This document shows, in pieces, positions 50,287 through 59,746 of a stretch of 64,000 bases of DNA; position 1 is the first letter of the stretch, and the number at the start of each line of letters is the position of its first letter. Under the pieces are notes generated by a model. It did no database searches. It was not told the DNA's origin and was given only the letters and a program-made list of their open reading frames with translations. The translations under genes and the position numbers were made by a program. The stretch comes from Halorientalis litorea (GTDB lineage: Archaea > Halobacteriota > Halobacteria > Halobacteriales > Haloarculaceae). Location: positions 2,232,001-2,296,000 of the forward strand of contig NZ_CP095482.1 of assembly GCF_023028225.1 (NCBI RefSeq), read 5' to 3'.

Positions 50287-51255
50287 CTACATGTAACCGA
50301 GGTCGCGCAGACGCTCCATCAGGTCCTCCTTGTCCTGGGCGCGGCCGGCGCGCTCGGTCGTGTTGGCCATGTCCTGCAGCCAGGCAGGCTCTTCGGCGGA
50401 CTTGTCGGTCGAGACTTCACTGCCGAGCGAGCGGAACCCGGCGAAGTACTTCGGACTGACGGGGAGGTCGTCCTTGGTGAGGTCGCCGGGGATGTCGTCC
50501 TGTCCCTGCGGGACGTACCCGTCGTCGGGGTACTCCTCGACAGTGTCCGGGACGACGAAGTGCCAGTAGGCGTCCCACACGTCGGGTTCGGAGAACTGCA
50601 GAATCGTCTGAATCCGGTCGTGGGGCGGGTAGATGTCCGGGTCGTGACGCGGCGAGAAGAACGTCTCGTCGGCGCGCGCTTCCTGTTCGTCCCAGCGCAC
50701 ACCCGAGAGGATGCCGTCGACGTCGTACTCCTCGATGGTGTCGTTGAGCGCGACCGTCTTCAGCAGGTGGTTCCCGACGTAGGTGTCGAGTAGGAACGGG
50801 AAGGTGTCCTCCTCGTACTCCAGAATGTTCCGGATGTGGTGCTGGTTGTGTTCGCTGAGTTCGTCGACGGGGATGTCGTCACCCGGCGTCAGGTCGTTCT
50901 CGTCGACGTACTCGCCCACGTCCTCGTTGCGGGCGTAGATGAGTTCGAGGTCCCACTCGTCGGCCCACTTCTCGACGAAGTCGAACAGTTCGTCGAAGTG
51001 CTGGTAGTGGTCGATGAAGACCGCCGGGGGGACTTCGAGGTCGTACTTCTCGGCGACTTCCTTGATGAAGTACAGCGTCAGCGTCGAGTCCTTCCCACCG
51101 GTCCACATCACGACGGGATTCTCGTACTGTTCGAGGCCTTCGCGGGTGACCTCGATTGCCTTCTCTATCTTGTCCTCGATGGTCGGGTAGTCGTCCGGGT
51201 CTTCGCCTTTGCCGTCCTCGTAATCGACGTCGAGATACTCTGGGAAGTCTGCCAT
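50287..51255 (-). CDS. Phosphoadenosine phosphosulfate reductase-family protein (CysH/CysD-like)
   Basis: A 322-aa protein from ATG 51255 (MADFPEYLDVDYEDG). The adenine-nucleotide alpha hydrolase core has the PP-loop WTGGKDSTLTLYF, VFIDHYQHFDELFDF, SGVRWDEQEARADETFFSPR and HDRIQTILQFSEPDVWDAYW. There is no C-terminal CxxC or Cys motif of true PAPS reductase, so it may be a CysD-like sulfate adenylyltransferase or a tRNA/sulfur-transfer enzyme. The AT-rich promoter has taattatatctc on the minus strand near 51268-51279. Confidence 0.82.
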   Translation of the reverse strand: MADFPEYLDVDYEDGKGEDPDDYPTIEDKIEKAIEVTREGLEQYENPVVMWTGGKDSTLTLYFIKEVAEKYDLEVPPAVFIDHYQHFDELFDFVEKWADEWDLELIYARNEDVGEYVDENDLTPGDDIPVDELSEHNQHHIRNILEYEEDTFPFLLDTYVGNHLLKTVALNDTIEEYDVDGILSGVRWDEQEARADETFFSPRHDPDIYPPHDRIQTILQFSEPDVWDAYWHFVVPDTVEEYPDDGYVPQGQDDIPGDLTKDDLPVSPKYFAGFRSLGSEVSTDKSAEEPAWLQDMANTTERAGRAQDKEDLMERLRDLGYM

Positions 51256-51377
51256 GGTGTAATGAGATATAATTAGATGCTGTAAGTGTTTTTCGGCCTG
51301 TGCTTTCCGTGGGGCGGTGTCCCATCTCCCGTGCGCGTGACGAGTACTTTTTGACCGTCGGTGCTGAATCGCGCGGT

Positions 51378-51947
51378 ATGGACCGACTGCCACGCTCGCT
51401 CCGTGACGCGCCCGTCGTCGAGAAGGACGGGTACCACTACTTCGTGCATCCCGTCAGCGACGGCGTGCCCGCGCTCGACCCGGGACTCCTCCGGGAGATA
51501 ACCGTCCGCATCCTCCGCAAGGCCAATCTGGCGGACGTGGACAAAATCGTCACCCCCGCCGCGATGGGCATCCACATCAGCACCGCCCTCTCGCTCGCCA
51601 CCGACCTCCCCCTCGTCGTCGTCCGCAAACGGCAGTACGGCCTCGACGGCGAAGTCTCCCTCTCGCAGGTCACCGGCTACTCCGAGAGCGAGATGTACGT
51701 CAACGACGTGTCCGCCGGTGACCGCGTCCTCCTCCTCGACGACGTACTCTCGACGGGCGGCACCCTCTCGGCCCTCATCGGCGCGCTGGAGGACATCGGT
51801 GCCGAGGTGACGGATACCGTCGCCGTCATCAAGAAAGTCGGCGGCGGCGACGCCCTCGACGACACCGACCACGACATCAAGACGCTCGTCAACGTCGACG
51901 TCGTCGACGGCGAGGTGGTCGTCGTGGACGAGGACGGCGACGGCTAG
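51378..51947 (+). CDS. Purine phosphoribosyltransferase (hypoxanthine/adenine type)
   Basis: A 189-aa type I PRTase from ATG 51378 ([18 protein letters not shown]). The PRPP-binding loop is [52 protein letters not shown] is the hood/flexible region. It converts free purine bases to nucleotides in salvage. A TATA-like actttttga about 27 bp upstream supports a leaderless start. Tail-to-tail overlap of 4 bp with the cupin gene. Confidence 0.88.
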   Translation: MDRLPRSLRDAPVVEKDGYHYFVHPVSDGVPALDPGLLREITVRILRKANLADVDKIVTPAAMGIHISTALSLATDLPLVVVRKRQYGLDGEVSLSQVTGYSESEMYVNDVSAGDRVLLLDDVLSTGGTLSALIGALEDIGAEVTDTVAVIKKVGGGDALDDTDHDIKTLVNVDVVDGEVVVVDEDGDG

Positions 51948-52516
51948 CGGTCCTGCCAGTACGCCTCGTCGAGGAACCGCTCGTACGTCGCGCTGTAGCC
52001 CAACGCCCGTCCGACCGGTCCGAGTGCCGTCCCGACCGCTCGCTGGACCGGATACGGAACGTCGGTGAAGTACACGTCGTCGATCGTCTCCGCGGCCATC
52101 ACCGCCCCCTGTAACACTCCGGGCCGACCTCGTTCGTCCGTGTCCCCCTCCTGTGCGAGGCCGAACAGGGTGGCCACCACCTTCCCGAGTCGCTCGTTCG
52201 CCGGGAGCGTCCGCACCCGGAATGCCGCGTCACCGTCCCCGTCGTTTCGGAACGTGTGCGCCGTCCCCGGCGCGACCCGAATCGCTGTCCCCGGTTCGAG
52301 CGTCCGCTCGCGCCCGCCCACGCGGAACGCCACGTGACCGTCGAGAACCTCGAACCGCTCCTCGGTGTCGGGATGGACGTGTTCGGGCGGCCCGGATGCC
52401 CCCGGGTCGAGATGCACGTCCGCCGCCCCTTCCGGTGCATCCGCTGGCGGTTCACGGATGCGGACTCCCGTCACCGGGTTCGAAATCTCCGCGTTCTCAA
52501 CCGTCCCGCTTGTCAT
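51944..52516 (-). CDS. Cupin-domain protein
   Basis: A 190-aa protein from ATG 52516. Cupin motif 1 ([19 protein letters not shown]) with H-x-H and Glu, and motif 2 (PGTAHTFRN) give a single metal-binding beta-barrel (about 25-115). The helical C-terminal 75 residues ([41 protein letters not shown]) are hydrophobic in places and occur in haloarchaeal cupins near membranes. Substrate unknown. Confidence 0.85.
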   Translation of the reverse strand: MTSGTVENAEISNPVTGVRIREPPADAPEGAADVHLDPGASGPPEHVHPDTEERFEVLDGHVAFRVGGRERTLEPGTAIRVAPGTAHTFRNDGDGDAAFRVRTLPANERLGKVVATLFGLAQEGDTDERGRPGVLQGAVMAAETIDDVYFTDVPYPVQRAVGTALGPVGRALGYSATYERFLDEAYWQDR

Positions 52517-52561
52517 GGGTAGACTGCAAGAGTTCACGCCTCAAAACCCTTCGCTCACGGT

Positions 52562-52585
52562 GCCGCGGAGACGGGACTCCGCGGC
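52562..52585. terminator. Stem-loop downstream of initiator tRNA
   Basis: Exact 9-bp stem gccgcggag/ctccgcggc with a 6-nt loop, 20 nt past the tRNA 3' end on the minus strand and 46 bp before the cupin ATG. It may end or process the tRNA transcript. Confidence 0.4.
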
Positions 52586-52605
52586 GTGTTGTTCGCGTCA
52601 GAAGT

Positions 52606-52679
52606 AGCGGGAGGTAGATTTGAACTACCGATCTGCGGGTTATGAGCCCGCCGGAATCTCCTGGCTATCCCATCCCGCT
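52606..52679 (-). tRNA. Initiator tRNA-Met (CAU)
   Basis: A 74-nt cloverleaf on the minus strand: acceptor arms agcggga/tcccgct, anticodon loop ctCATaa, T-arm ggtag/ctacc with ttcaaat. The A1:U72 pair and the three G:C pairs next to the anticodon loop (ggg/ccc) are hallmarks of the archaeal initiator, separating it from elongator Met and Ile2. No intron; CCA is not encoded. Confidence 0.96.
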
Positions 52680-52739
52680 ACATCTGGGTAATCCCGACCG
52701 CCAATTAAGGGTTGTGATTCACGGGCCGTCTGTGAATTT

Positions 52740-53201
52740 CTACCCGGATTCACCCGTGTGAACTTTCCACGTGAACAGGCTCTCGAACACGTAGTTCACC
52801 ACCATCCCGACGCCGATACCGATCCACTTCGCGCCGACCAACCACACGTCGACGCCGCGGACGGCGAGCGAGAGCGTCACGAAGTTGATGAGCGCGACGA
52901 AGATGACGTACTGCACGAGTGACCCACTGGCCCGGACCGCGTGGGACTTCAGGAGTCGACTCCCCAACCCGCGGCCGTCGTCCTCGGCCGCGAACGTCCA
53001 GTTCTCGTTGATGGCGAACATCACGAGAATCGCCGTCTCGATGCTCAGGACGTTCGCTATCTCCGGCGCGAGACCAGCCTGCTCGACGAGGGCGAGCAGG
53101 ACGATGGTGTCACACACAGCACCGATGGCTCCGACGGAGACGAACTTGCCGAACCGGACCCGCGACAGCAACGAGTCGAGGTGTCGTGTCCGGTCGCTCA
53201 T
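52740..53201 (-). CDS. GtrA-family membrane protein (putative lipid-sugar flippase)
   Basis: A 153-aa protein with four transmembrane helices in the GtrA pattern: FGKFVSVGAIGAVCDTIVLLALVE, ANVLSIETAILVMFAINENWTF, QYVIFVALINFVTLSLAV, and KWIGIGVGMVVNYVFESLFTWK. GtrA proteins are proposed to flip polyprenyl-phosphate sugars. The start overlaps the end of the glycosyltransferase gene by four bases, a coupled pair. Confidence 0.88.
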   Translation of the reverse strand: MSDRTRHLDSLLSRVRFGKFVSVGAIGAVCDTIVLLALVEQAGLAPEIANVLSIETAILVMFAINENWTFAAEDDGRGLGSRLLKSHAVRASGSLVQYVIFVALINFVTLSLAVRGVDVWLVGAKWIGIGVGMVVNYVFESLFTWKVHTGESG

Positions 53202-53971
53202 TCTTGTTCCACGAGTGCGGATGGGTCGTCGCGCTGTGCGGCAATCGCGCTGTGGAGTCGACTGTCACGGACCTGCTTCGCACGGTGGCGGGCGGCCAGC
53301 ACGGCACGCCCCATCCGCAGGGCCGTCCGTATCGGGTCGACGGTGGAGCCCGGGCGGTCCTCCCACGTAATCGGCACCTCCGCGATTCGCAGGTCGAACG
53401 CCGCCGCCATCGCCACGAGTTCGATGTCCCACGCGAACCCCGGTTCGTAGAGGTGTTCCCGGACCTGCGTCCACCCCTCCCTCGTGATGGCTTTCGCCCC
53501 GCACTGGTAGTCGTGCAGGTCGGTGTTGAGCAAGCGGCGGGCGACGCGGACGAACCCGTCCCCCAGCAGTCGACGGGCGACGGTCTGGTGGCCGGCGACG
53601 GTCGCATCGGGATGGCGACGCGACCCGACGGCGAGGTCAGCGTCCCCGTTCCGGACCTGTGCCACCACGTCGGTGAAGGAGTCGGCGGTCGTACTTCCAT
53701 CGGCGTCGACGAACGCGAGAATATCCGTGTCGAGTGCCTCGAACCCGGCCGTGACGGCCGCACCCTTCCCGCGGCGGTACGGGGACACGTTCACCGTGGT
53801 CGGGGTATCGGCCAGTGCGGCCTCTACCGCCGCGGTGGTCCCGTCGCTCGGCGCGTCGAGTTCGACGCGAATCGTCTCGGGAGCGAGCGTGTCGTGGAGG
53901 GCAGCGGTGTAGGCGACCAACCTGTCGGTGTCCGGCCGGTACGCCGGAACGACGACACCCAGAGACCTCAT
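53198..53971 (-). CDS. GT2 polyprenyl-phosphate glycosyltransferase (Dpm1/Alg5-like)
   Basis: A 257-aa glycosyltransferase from ATG 53971 (MRSLGVVVPAYRPDTD). GT-A features: NVSPYRRGKGAAVTAGFEALDTDILAFVDADGSTTADSF with the D-x-D metal motif, then GSRRHPDATVAGHQTVARRLLGDGFVRVARRLL, DYQCGAKAITREGW and GFAWDIELVAMA. It makes dolichol-phosphate-linked hexose. Followed by gtrA in an ATGA overlap. A long frame open upstream belongs to no real protein. Confidence 0.88.
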   Translation of the reverse strand: MRSLGVVVPAYRPDTDRLVAYTAALHDTLAPETIRVELDAPSDGTTAAVEAALADTPTTVNVSPYRRGKGAAVTAGFEALDTDILAFVDADGSTTADSFTDVVAQVRNGDADLAVGSRRHPDATVAGHQTVARRLLGDGFVRVARRLLNTDLHDYQCGAKAITREGWTQVREHLYEPGFAWDIELVAMAAAFDLRIAEVPITWEDRPGSTVDPIRTALRMGRAVLAARHRAKQVRDSRLHSAIAAQRDDPSALVEQE

Positions 53972-54061
53972 CGTTTCGTGGAACCGTGGGCGCGAGTAAA
54001 AACCATTCGTCTCCCCCGGAGACGGAAGACGTATAGTTCCGGCCGCGTCTCTGTCGGGTGA

Positions 54062-56431
54062 ATGGAGTACGGTCTCGTCGCGCTCTGGATGGGCGTGTAC
54101 CTCGCGCTCTTGCTCGCAGGGCTGCCGCTCGCCGCGGTGCTGTTCCCGCGACTCGCGGACCGTGGCGTCGGCGTCGCGATTCCACTCGCCGCCACCATCC
54201 TCTGGTTCGTCGGCTACCTCCTCGGCCACGTTTCCCTCTCGCTCGCAGTTCCCGCCGGCGTCGTCGTCCTCCTCGCCCTCGCGGCGGCGGCGTTCTACCG
54301 CCGACGCCCGGCCATCGACACCGCCGTCGTCGGCGAGACGGCCGCCGTCTTCGCCGTCGCGTTCCTGTTTCTGGTCGCTATCCGCGCCGTCGACCCGGCG
54401 GTCCATCCCATCGGCGGGGAGAAGTTCCTCGATTTCGGCCTGCTTCGGTCGCTGCTGCGGGCCGAGACGCTCCCGCCCGAGGACATGTGGTTCGCCGGTG
54501 AGCCGGTCAGTTACTACTACGGGGGCCACCTGCTCGCGAGTCTCCTCACGCGACTGACCGGCACCGCCCCGCGGTTCGCCTACAACCTCGCGCTCGCGGG
54601 CTTCTACGCCATGCTCGTGACAGCCGCGTACGGCCTCGCCGGGTCGCTCGCCGCCCACCGCGGGACGCCCCGCCGGTCCGGTGCGGTTCTGGGCGCGCTC
54701 TTCGTCGGCATCGCAAGCAACCTCTCGACGCCGGTGGAACTGCTCGCGTGGCTGCTCCCAGACGGCGTGGTTGCCGCTGTCGCCGGGCTGTTGTCGGTGG
54801 ACCCGACGGTGGTGAACCCGCCCGCGGAGTTCAACTACTGGGACGCCAGCCGCGTCATCGAGGGGACAATCAACGAGTTCCCGTTGTTCGCTTTCCTGAA
54901 CGGTGACCTCCACGCCCACATGATGAGTACACCGTTCCTGTTGCTAGTCGGCGCGCTCTGTTTCAGTTACTACCTGACGCCCGAGTCGGCACTGCGACGG
55001 CGGCGGCTGCTCGTCGCCGGCCTCCTTCCGCCACTCGCCGGCCTCCTCGCCGTCGTCAACACGTGGTCGTTCCCGACGGCCGGCGGCCTCACCGCGCTGA
55101 CCCTCCTGTTCGCGCCGAGCGACCCGCGGACGCTCCTACCCGGCACACTCCGGACCCGTCTCACCGCCGACGACTGGCGGGCCGACGAGAGCCTCCGGAC
55201 GCTCGTCGCGGTCGGTGGCGGCGCGCTCGTCGTCGCCGTCGGTGTCCTCTGGTCGCTCCCCTTCTGGCTGGGGACGGCCAGCACCCGGTCGGTCGCCGTC
55301 CTCCCCGACCGGAGTCCGCTCGGCCCGCTCGTGCTGGTTCACGGGACGTTCCTGCTCGTGTTCGTCCCCTATGTTCTCCGGCACGCTGTGCCGCGGCTGA
55401 CCGGCCGGTGGCGACTCGCCGCCGCCGCGTCCGTCGCAGTCGTCGTGGCCGTCGGCGTCGCCGTCGACGCGGCGGCGGTGGCAGTGTTCGCGCCGCTCCT
55501 CGTCGTGGGATGGCTCCTGCTCCGACTGACCGAGCGGGCGACAGTCGCCGCCGGGGCCGACGCTGGCGTCGCCAGCACCGACGGCGGTGCCGAGGCGTCG
55601 ACTGCACGCGGAACGGAGCCAGCAGACGACGGCGGCCCGCCCCTCGACCGGCCGGGATTCGAACTCGTGTTGCTCGTCGCGGGTGCGGGGTTGCTCCTTC
55701 TCGTGGAGTTCGTCTACATCGAGGAACAGGCCGCACCGGGTCGGTTCAACACGGTGTTCAAGACGTACATGCAGATATGGGTGCTGTGGGCCGTCGCGGC
55801 GGGCGCGGCACTCGCCCACCTCTGTTACCGGCACCGCCCGACGCTCGCGCTCTCCGGCGAGCGATGGGGGCAAGCCATGCGCGCGTTCGCGGTGGTGCTC
55901 CTCGTCTCCGCGTCGGTGTACGGTGCCTTCGCGCTGGCGAACCACTTCGACGACGACGGTGCCATCGCCCGGACGGACGACCCGACGCTCGACGCGACGG
56001 CGTTCGTGGCGACGGCCCACCCCGGCGAGGCACCGGCGATTCGCTGGCTGGACAACCGAACGGGACGGCCGACCATCGTCTCCGCGCCCGGCGGGTACAA
56101 CTGGAACGGGGCCGAGGGCGACGGCGCGAGCGCGGCCGCCAGTCTCACCGGCCTTCCGACGGTGGTCGGCTGGCACCACGAAATCGGGTACCGGGGCGAG
56201 GACGCATACACCAACCGCACGGCGGACGTGCGCCGCATCTACGTCGGGTCGCCCGAGCGGCAGGCCGAACTGCTCCGGGCGTACAACGTGAGTTACATCT
56301 ACGTCGGGCCGGCCGAGCGTGCCACGTACGCGGACATCACTGTCAGGAACGTGCCGGGCGTGACCGTCGAACTGGCGCGGGGTGACGTGGTGATATACGG
56401 CGTCGAGCGGGACGCGCTTCCGCGCGAGTAA
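54062..56431 (+). CDS. DUF2298 (YYY-motif) polytopic membrane protein
   Basis: A 789-aa protein with about 12-14 transmembrane helices. The diagnostic VSYYYGGHLLASLLTRLTG, FNYWDASRVIEGTINEFPLFAFLNGDLHAHMMS and RFNTVFKTYMQIW place it in the DUF2298 (Chlor_Arch_YYY) family, thought to be GT-C-like glycosyltransferases or transporters of lipid-linked sugars. The C-terminal 150 residues form a soluble extracellular part (TVVGWHHEIGYRG, YVGSPERQAELLRAYNVSYIYVG). A TATA-like gtatag lies about 29 bp before the ATG. Divergent from GT2/gtrA. Confidence 0.85.
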   Translation: MEYGLVALWMGVYLALLLAGLPLAAVLFPRLADRGVGVAIPLAATILWFVGYLLGHVSLSLAVPAGVVVLLALAAAAFYRRRPAIDTAVVGETAAVFAVAFLFLVAIRAVDPAVHPIGGEKFLDFGLLRSLLRAETLPPEDMWFAGEPVSYYYGGHLLASLLTRLTGTAPRFAYNLALAGFYAMLVTAAYGLAGSLAAHRGTPRRSGAVLGALFVGIASNLSTPVELLAWLLPDGVVAAVAGLLSVDPTVVNPPAEFNYWDASRVIEGTINEFPLFAFLNGDLHAHMMSTPFLLLVGALCFSYYLTPESALRRRRLLVAGLLPPLAGLLAVVNTWSFPTAGGLTALTLLFAPSDPRTLLPGTLRTRLTADDWRADESLRTLVAVGGGALVVAVGVLWSLPFWLGTASTRSVAVLPDRSPLGPLVLVHGTFLLVFVPYVLRHAVPRLTGRWRLAAAASVAVVVAVGVAVDAAAVAVFAPLLVVGWLLLRLTERATVAAGADAGVASTDGGAEASTARGTEPADDGGPPLDRPGFELVLLVAGAGLLLLVEFVYIEEQAAPGRFNTVFKTYMQIWVLWAVAAGAALAHLCYRHRPTLALSGERWGQAMRAFAVVLLVSASVYGAFALANHFDDDGAIARTDDPTLDATAFVATAHPGEAPAIRWLDNRTGRPTIVSAPGGYNWNGAEGDGASAAASLTGLPTVVGWHHEIGYRGEDAYTNRTADVRRIYVGSPERQAELLRAYNVSYIYVGPAERATYADITVRNVPGVTVELARGDVVIYGVERDALPRE

Positions 56432-56454
56432 GAGAAAGCGGGACGGCGAGCGGT

Positions 56455-56712
56455 TCAGGCGGACGCCTTTCCGACGACTTCGATGGCCTCGGCGTCGACG
56501 GCTACGGTGTCGAGGTGGTTCGGGATGTACTCGCGGCGTTGGTACGTCTCGCGTTCGTCCTCGTCGCCGATGGTACACCACAGTTGGACCTCTTCGGGGC
56601 CGTGCCAGTCGCCCTGCCGGGCGACGCCGAAGCAGACGTACTCCTCGCCGTCGAGTTCGATGACCGACTCCTTGCGGATGCCGGGGTCCCCGTGGACGAT
56701 GAGTTTCTTCAT
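56455..56712 (-). CDS. HAH_0734-family small protein
   Basis: An 85-aa cytoplasmic protein from ATG 56712: [65 protein letters not shown]. This matches a small haloarchaeal family of unknown function. The upstream in-frame extension to 56841 is unlikely. Divergent from rpl44e. Confidence 0.75.
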   Translation of the reverse strand: MKKLIVHGDPGIRKESVIELDGEEYVCFGVARQGDWHGPEEVQLWCTIGDEDERETYQRREYIPNHLDTVAVDAEAIEVVGKASA

Positions 56713-56818
56713 GCACCCCGCTTCGGACAATCGGGCATTAAGCGCTTCGAAGGCTCGTCCGCGGGAAACCAAACGGGTTTTAGTGGCCCCTCTCCTACGG
56801 TCCGCAAGGTCGATATCT

Positions 56819-57103
56819 ATGCAGATGCCACGCCGCTTCAATACGTACTGTCCACACTGTAACGAACATCACGAACACGAGGTCGAGAAGGTCCGAACGG
56901 GCCGGTCCTCGGGAATGAAGAAGGTCAACGACCGGCAGGCCGCCCGGCGCGGCTCCGGCATCGGGAACAAGGGGAAGTTCTCCAAGGTCCCCGGTGGCGA
57001 CAAGCCGACGAAGAAGACCGACCTGAAGTACCGTTGCAGCGACTGCGGCAAGGCTCACCTCCGCGAGGGATGGCGCGCCGGTCGACTGGAGTTCCAGGAG
57101 TAA
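56819..57103 (+). CDS. rpl44e: 50S ribosomal protein L44e
   Basis: A 94-aa basic protein, [20 protein letters not shown]..., with zinc pairs C11-x2-C14 and C73-x2-C76 ([22 protein letters not shown]). It binds 23S rRNA at the E-site region. It is the first gene of a conserved archaeal cluster with S27e 2 bp downstream, aIF2-alpha, Nop10 and PAC2. A TATA-like ttttag is about 27 bp before a leader of some 10 nt. Confidence 0.96.
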   Translation: MQMPRRFNTYCPHCNEHHEHEVEKVRTGRSSGMKKVNDRQAARRGSGIGNKGKFSKVPGGDKPTKKTDLKYRCSDCGKAHLREGWRAGRLEFQE

Positions 57104-57105
57104 CA

Positions 57106-57279
57106 ATGGCAGGAAGCTTCTACCGCGTTCAGTGTCCGGATTGTGAGAACGAACAGGTCGTCTTCGGGAAGGTCGCGACCGAAGTCTCGTGTGCCGTCTG
57201 TGGGCACACGCTCGCCCGCCCGACTGGCGGCAACGCGGCCATCGAAGGCGAGGTGACCGAGACCGTCGAGGCACGATAA
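57106..57279 (+). CDS. rps27e: 30S ribosomal protein S27e
   Basis: A 57-aa zinc-ribbon protein, [20 protein letters not shown], with a second pair in [16 protein letters not shown]. Standard length. Starts 2 bp after the L44e stop; its TAA overlaps the next ATG by one base. Confidence 0.96.
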   Translation: MAGSFYRVQCPDCENEQVVFGKVATEVSCAVCGHTLARPTGGNAAIEGEVTETVEAR

Positions 57280-58079
57280 TGAAATACAGTGGCTGGCCGG
57301 ACCCCGGCGAACTCGTCGTCGGCCGCATCGACGAGATAGAGGACTTCGGCGTGTTCCTCGACCTGCAGGAGTATCAGGACAAACGGGGCCTCTGTCACGT
57401 CAGCGAAGTCGCGTCCGGGTGGATAAAGAACGTCCGCGACCACGTCAGCGAGGGCCAGACCGTCGTCGCCAAGGTACTCGACGTGGACAAGGAGAGCCAG
57501 CAGATAGACCTCTCCATCAAGGACGTCAACGACCACCAGCGCAAGGACAAGATACAGGAGTGGAAAAACGAGCAGAAGGCCGACAACTGGATGGAAATCG
57601 CCTTCGGCGAGGACATCGCCGACGAGACGTACGCCGCCATCGCGAACGAACTCCTCGCCGAGTTCGGGTCGATGTACGACGGTTTCGAGCAGGCCGCCAT
57701 CCACGGGGCGGAAACACTCGAAGACACCGACCTCTCCGAGGACGAAATCGAGGCTATCGTCGAGGCCGCCCGCGAGAACGTCTCCGTTCCCTACGTCAAC
57801 GTCACCGGCTACGTGGACCTCTCCTGTCCGAGCCCCGACGGCGTGGACGTCATCAAGGAGGCACTGCAGGCCGCGGAGGGTAACGGCGAGATTCCCGACG
57901 AAGTCGAACTCGACGTGACGTACGTCGGGTCGCCCGAGTACCGCATCGAAGTCAGGGCACCCGACTACAGCACCGCCGAGTCCCACCTCGAAGAGAGTGC
58001 AGAGCGTGCGAGTGCCGTCGTCGCCGACCACGGTGGCTCCGGCGAGTACCACCGCGAGCGTCGACAGGACGACGAGTAA
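57279..58079 (+). CDS. Translation initiation factor aIF2 subunit alpha
   Basis: A 266-aa protein. The N-terminal S1/OB domain ([68 protein letters not shown]) is followed by a helical domain and a C-terminal alpha/beta domain ([46 protein letters not shown]). With beta and gamma it delivers initiator Met-tRNA to the small subunit; the initiator tRNA gene lies 4.6 kb away. Coupled to S27e by a TAATG overlap. Confidence 0.96.
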   Translation: MKYSGWPDPGELVVGRIDEIEDFGVFLDLQEYQDKRGLCHVSEVASGWIKNVRDHVSEGQTVVAKVLDVDKESQQIDLSIKDVNDHQRKDKIQEWKNEQKADNWMEIAFGEDIADETYAAIANELLAEFGSMYDGFEQAAIHGAETLEDTDLSEDEIEAIVEAARENVSVPYVNVTGYVDLSCPSPDGVDVIKEALQAAEGNGEIPDEVELDVTYVGSPEYRIEVRAPDYSTAESHLEESAERASAVVADHGGSGEYHRERRQDDE

Positions 58080-58088
58080 CGCTCGGCG

Positions 58089-58271
58089 ATGAAATCCGAC
58101 ATCCGCGTCTGTCTGCAGTGGGAGACCGAACACGAGCGGCCAGTCTACACGCTGTCTGACACCTGTCCCGACTGTGGCGGTGCCGCCGGCAACAGCGCGC
58201 CGGCACCGTTCGACCCTGAGGACCCCTACGGAAAATATCGACGCGCTATTAAGCGACGCAGGTCCGAATAG
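58089..58271 (+). CDS. nop10: H/ACA RNP protein Nop10
   Basis: A 60-aa protein: MKSDIRVCLQWETEHERPVYTLS, a CPDCGG zinc remnant, and APAPFDPEDPYGKYRRAIKRR, the Nop10 signature. It acts with Cbf5 in RNA-guided pseudouridylation. Nine bp after aIF2-alpha. Confidence 0.95.
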   Translation: MKSDIRVCLQWETEHERPVYTLSDTCPDCGGAAGNSAPAPFDPEDPYGKYRRAIKRRRSE

Positions 58272-58276
58272 GGGGT

Positions 58277-59032
58277 ATGGACGAATTCGAAGTCGAGACA
58301 CTCGCCGACCCCGACCTGTCGGACCCGGTACTGGTCGAGGGACTGCCGGGTGTGGGGCACGTCGGGAAACTCGCCGCCGAACATCTCGTCGAGGAGTTAG
58401 ACGGTGACGCCGTGCGCCGCATCTACTCACAGCACTTCCCGCCACAGGTCGCCATCGAGGACGGCCGCTCGGAACTGGCAAACGCCGAGTTTCACGCCGT
58501 CCAGACCGAGCAGGGACAGGACCTGCTGGTTCTCACCGGTGACCATCAGGCACAGAGCAACCGCGGTCACTACCTGCTGACCGACCGCATCCTCGACGTG
58601 GCGGCGGAATTCGGCGTCGACCGGGCGTTCGCCCTCGGCGGCGTCCCCACCGGCGAACTCATCGAGGAGTACGACGTACTCGGTGCCGGGACGACCGACG
58701 ACGTGGTCGCGGACCTCGAAGATGTCGGCGTGGAGTTCCGCGACGACGAACCGGCGGGCGGCATCGTCGGCGTCTCCGGTCTCATGCTCGGACTGGGCGA
58801 ACGCCGAGACATCGAGACGGCCTGCCTGATGGGCGAGACGAGCGGCTATCTCGTCGACCCCAAGAGCGCGCAGGCAGTGCTCACGGTGTTGGAGGACCTC
58901 GTCGGCTTCGAGGTGGACTTCGGGTCGCTGGAGGACCGCGCCGAGGAGATGGAGGAAGTCGTGCGCAAGATACAGGAGATGGAACAGGGCACGCCGACGC
59001 CGTCCGACGAGGACCTGCGATACATCGGCTGA
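58277..59032 (+). CDS. PAC2-family (proteasome assembly chaperone-like) protein
   Basis: A 251-aa acidic protein with the PAC2/DUF75 pattern: DPVLVEGLPGVGHVGKLAAEHLVEEL, YSQHFPPQVAIEDG, LLVLTGDHQAQSNRGHY, ALGGVPTGE, GIVGVSGLMLGLGERRDIETACLMGETSGYLVDPKSAQAVL. Eukaryotic PAC2 assists 20S proteasome assembly; the archaeal role is unproved. Last gene of the cluster, 5 bp after Nop10, with a charged C-terminal helix. Confidence 0.92.
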   Translation: MDEFEVETLADPDLSDPVLVEGLPGVGHVGKLAAEHLVEELDGDAVRRIYSQHFPPQVAIEDGRSELANAEFHAVQTEQGQDLLVLTGDHQAQSNRGHYLLTDRILDVAAEFGVDRAFALGGVPTGELIEEYDVLGAGTTDDVVADLEDVGVEFRDDEPAGGIVGVSGLMLGLGERRDIETACLMGETSGYLVDPKSAQAVLTVLEDLVGFEVDFGSLEDRAEEMEEVVRKIQEMEQGTPTPSDEDLRYIG

Positions 59033-59082
59033 GAGCGACGGACTCCGAGACATTCTTTAGCATCTGACCCATACAGTGGGGC

Positions 59083-59682
59083 GTGTACGGCGCGGTGTTA
59101 CAGTCGTTTCCGGCGTGGTTCGTGGAGGGCCTCCTGCTCGGTGTCGCCGCTAGCGTCCTCGTCGCGGGCCTGTTCTACGTCGCCGTCCGTCGGTTTCCGA
59201 GCCGGGAACCGGAGCGGCAGACGGACAGTGGCGACACGCGCCGCAGAGCCGAAATCCGCAACTACCTCGACGCCATCGACGAGCAGTACGCGGAACGGCA
59301 CTTCGTCGAGGGACAGCACGTCGCGTTCTACCTCCCGAAGCGTGACGTCGCCATCACGTTCGACGCCCGTGCGTTCTACCGCATCGAGCGGTCGGCGACG
59401 AGTCCGGTGTTGGTGGAACACGAACTGCCCGGCGTCGCGCTCGGGCCGCGACTGCCGTTCGAGACGCCCGACATCGACCTCGAAGACGAGACGGAGTCGG
59501 ACCTCGACCCGCGCCGGGCCGCCTTCGCCGTCCTCGGCCTCCCCAGCGGGGCCGGACTGGACGAAATAAAGACCGCGTACCGCCGGAAAGTCAAAGAGGT
59601 CCACCCCGACCACGGCGGCGACGAAGACGAGTTCAAGCGCGTCCGGGAAGCGTACACCACCGCGAAACAGCACGCGGGGTGA
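59083..59682 (+). CDS. Membrane-anchored J-domain protein
   Basis: A 199-aa protein from GTG 59083. An N-terminal transmembrane helix (about 10-38, WFVEGLLLGVAASVLVAGLFYVAV), a middle soluble region (HFVEGQHVAFYLPKRDVAITFDA), then a C-terminal J domain (about 140-198): AFAVLGLPSGAGLDEIKTAYRRKVKEVHPDHGG with the HPD triad that stimulates Hsp70 ATPase. It is a candidate co-chaperone for the DnaK encoded at 42-44 kb. TATA-like ctttagc about 27 bp before the GTG. Confidence 0.88.
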   Translation: MYGAVLQSFPAWFVEGLLLGVAASVLVAGLFYVAVRRFPSREPERQTDSGDTRRRAEIRNYLDAIDEQYAERHFVEGQHVAFYLPKRDVAITFDARAFYRIERSATSPVLVEHELPGVALGPRLPFETPDIDLEDETESDLDPRRAAFAVLGLPSGAGLDEIKTAYRRKVKEVHPDHGGDEDEFKRVREAYTTAKQHAG

Positions 59683-59746
59683 GTTTCGCCCGGGCCGGAC
59701 GGGTCGGACGGCAGGCATTTACTCGCGGGGTCCCGATTCAGGCCCG

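Noticed and set aside
52606-52679. tRNA as elongator Met or Ile2 (CAU)
   Set aside because: The A1:U72 pair and three consecutive G:C pairs in the anticodon stem mark the initiator.
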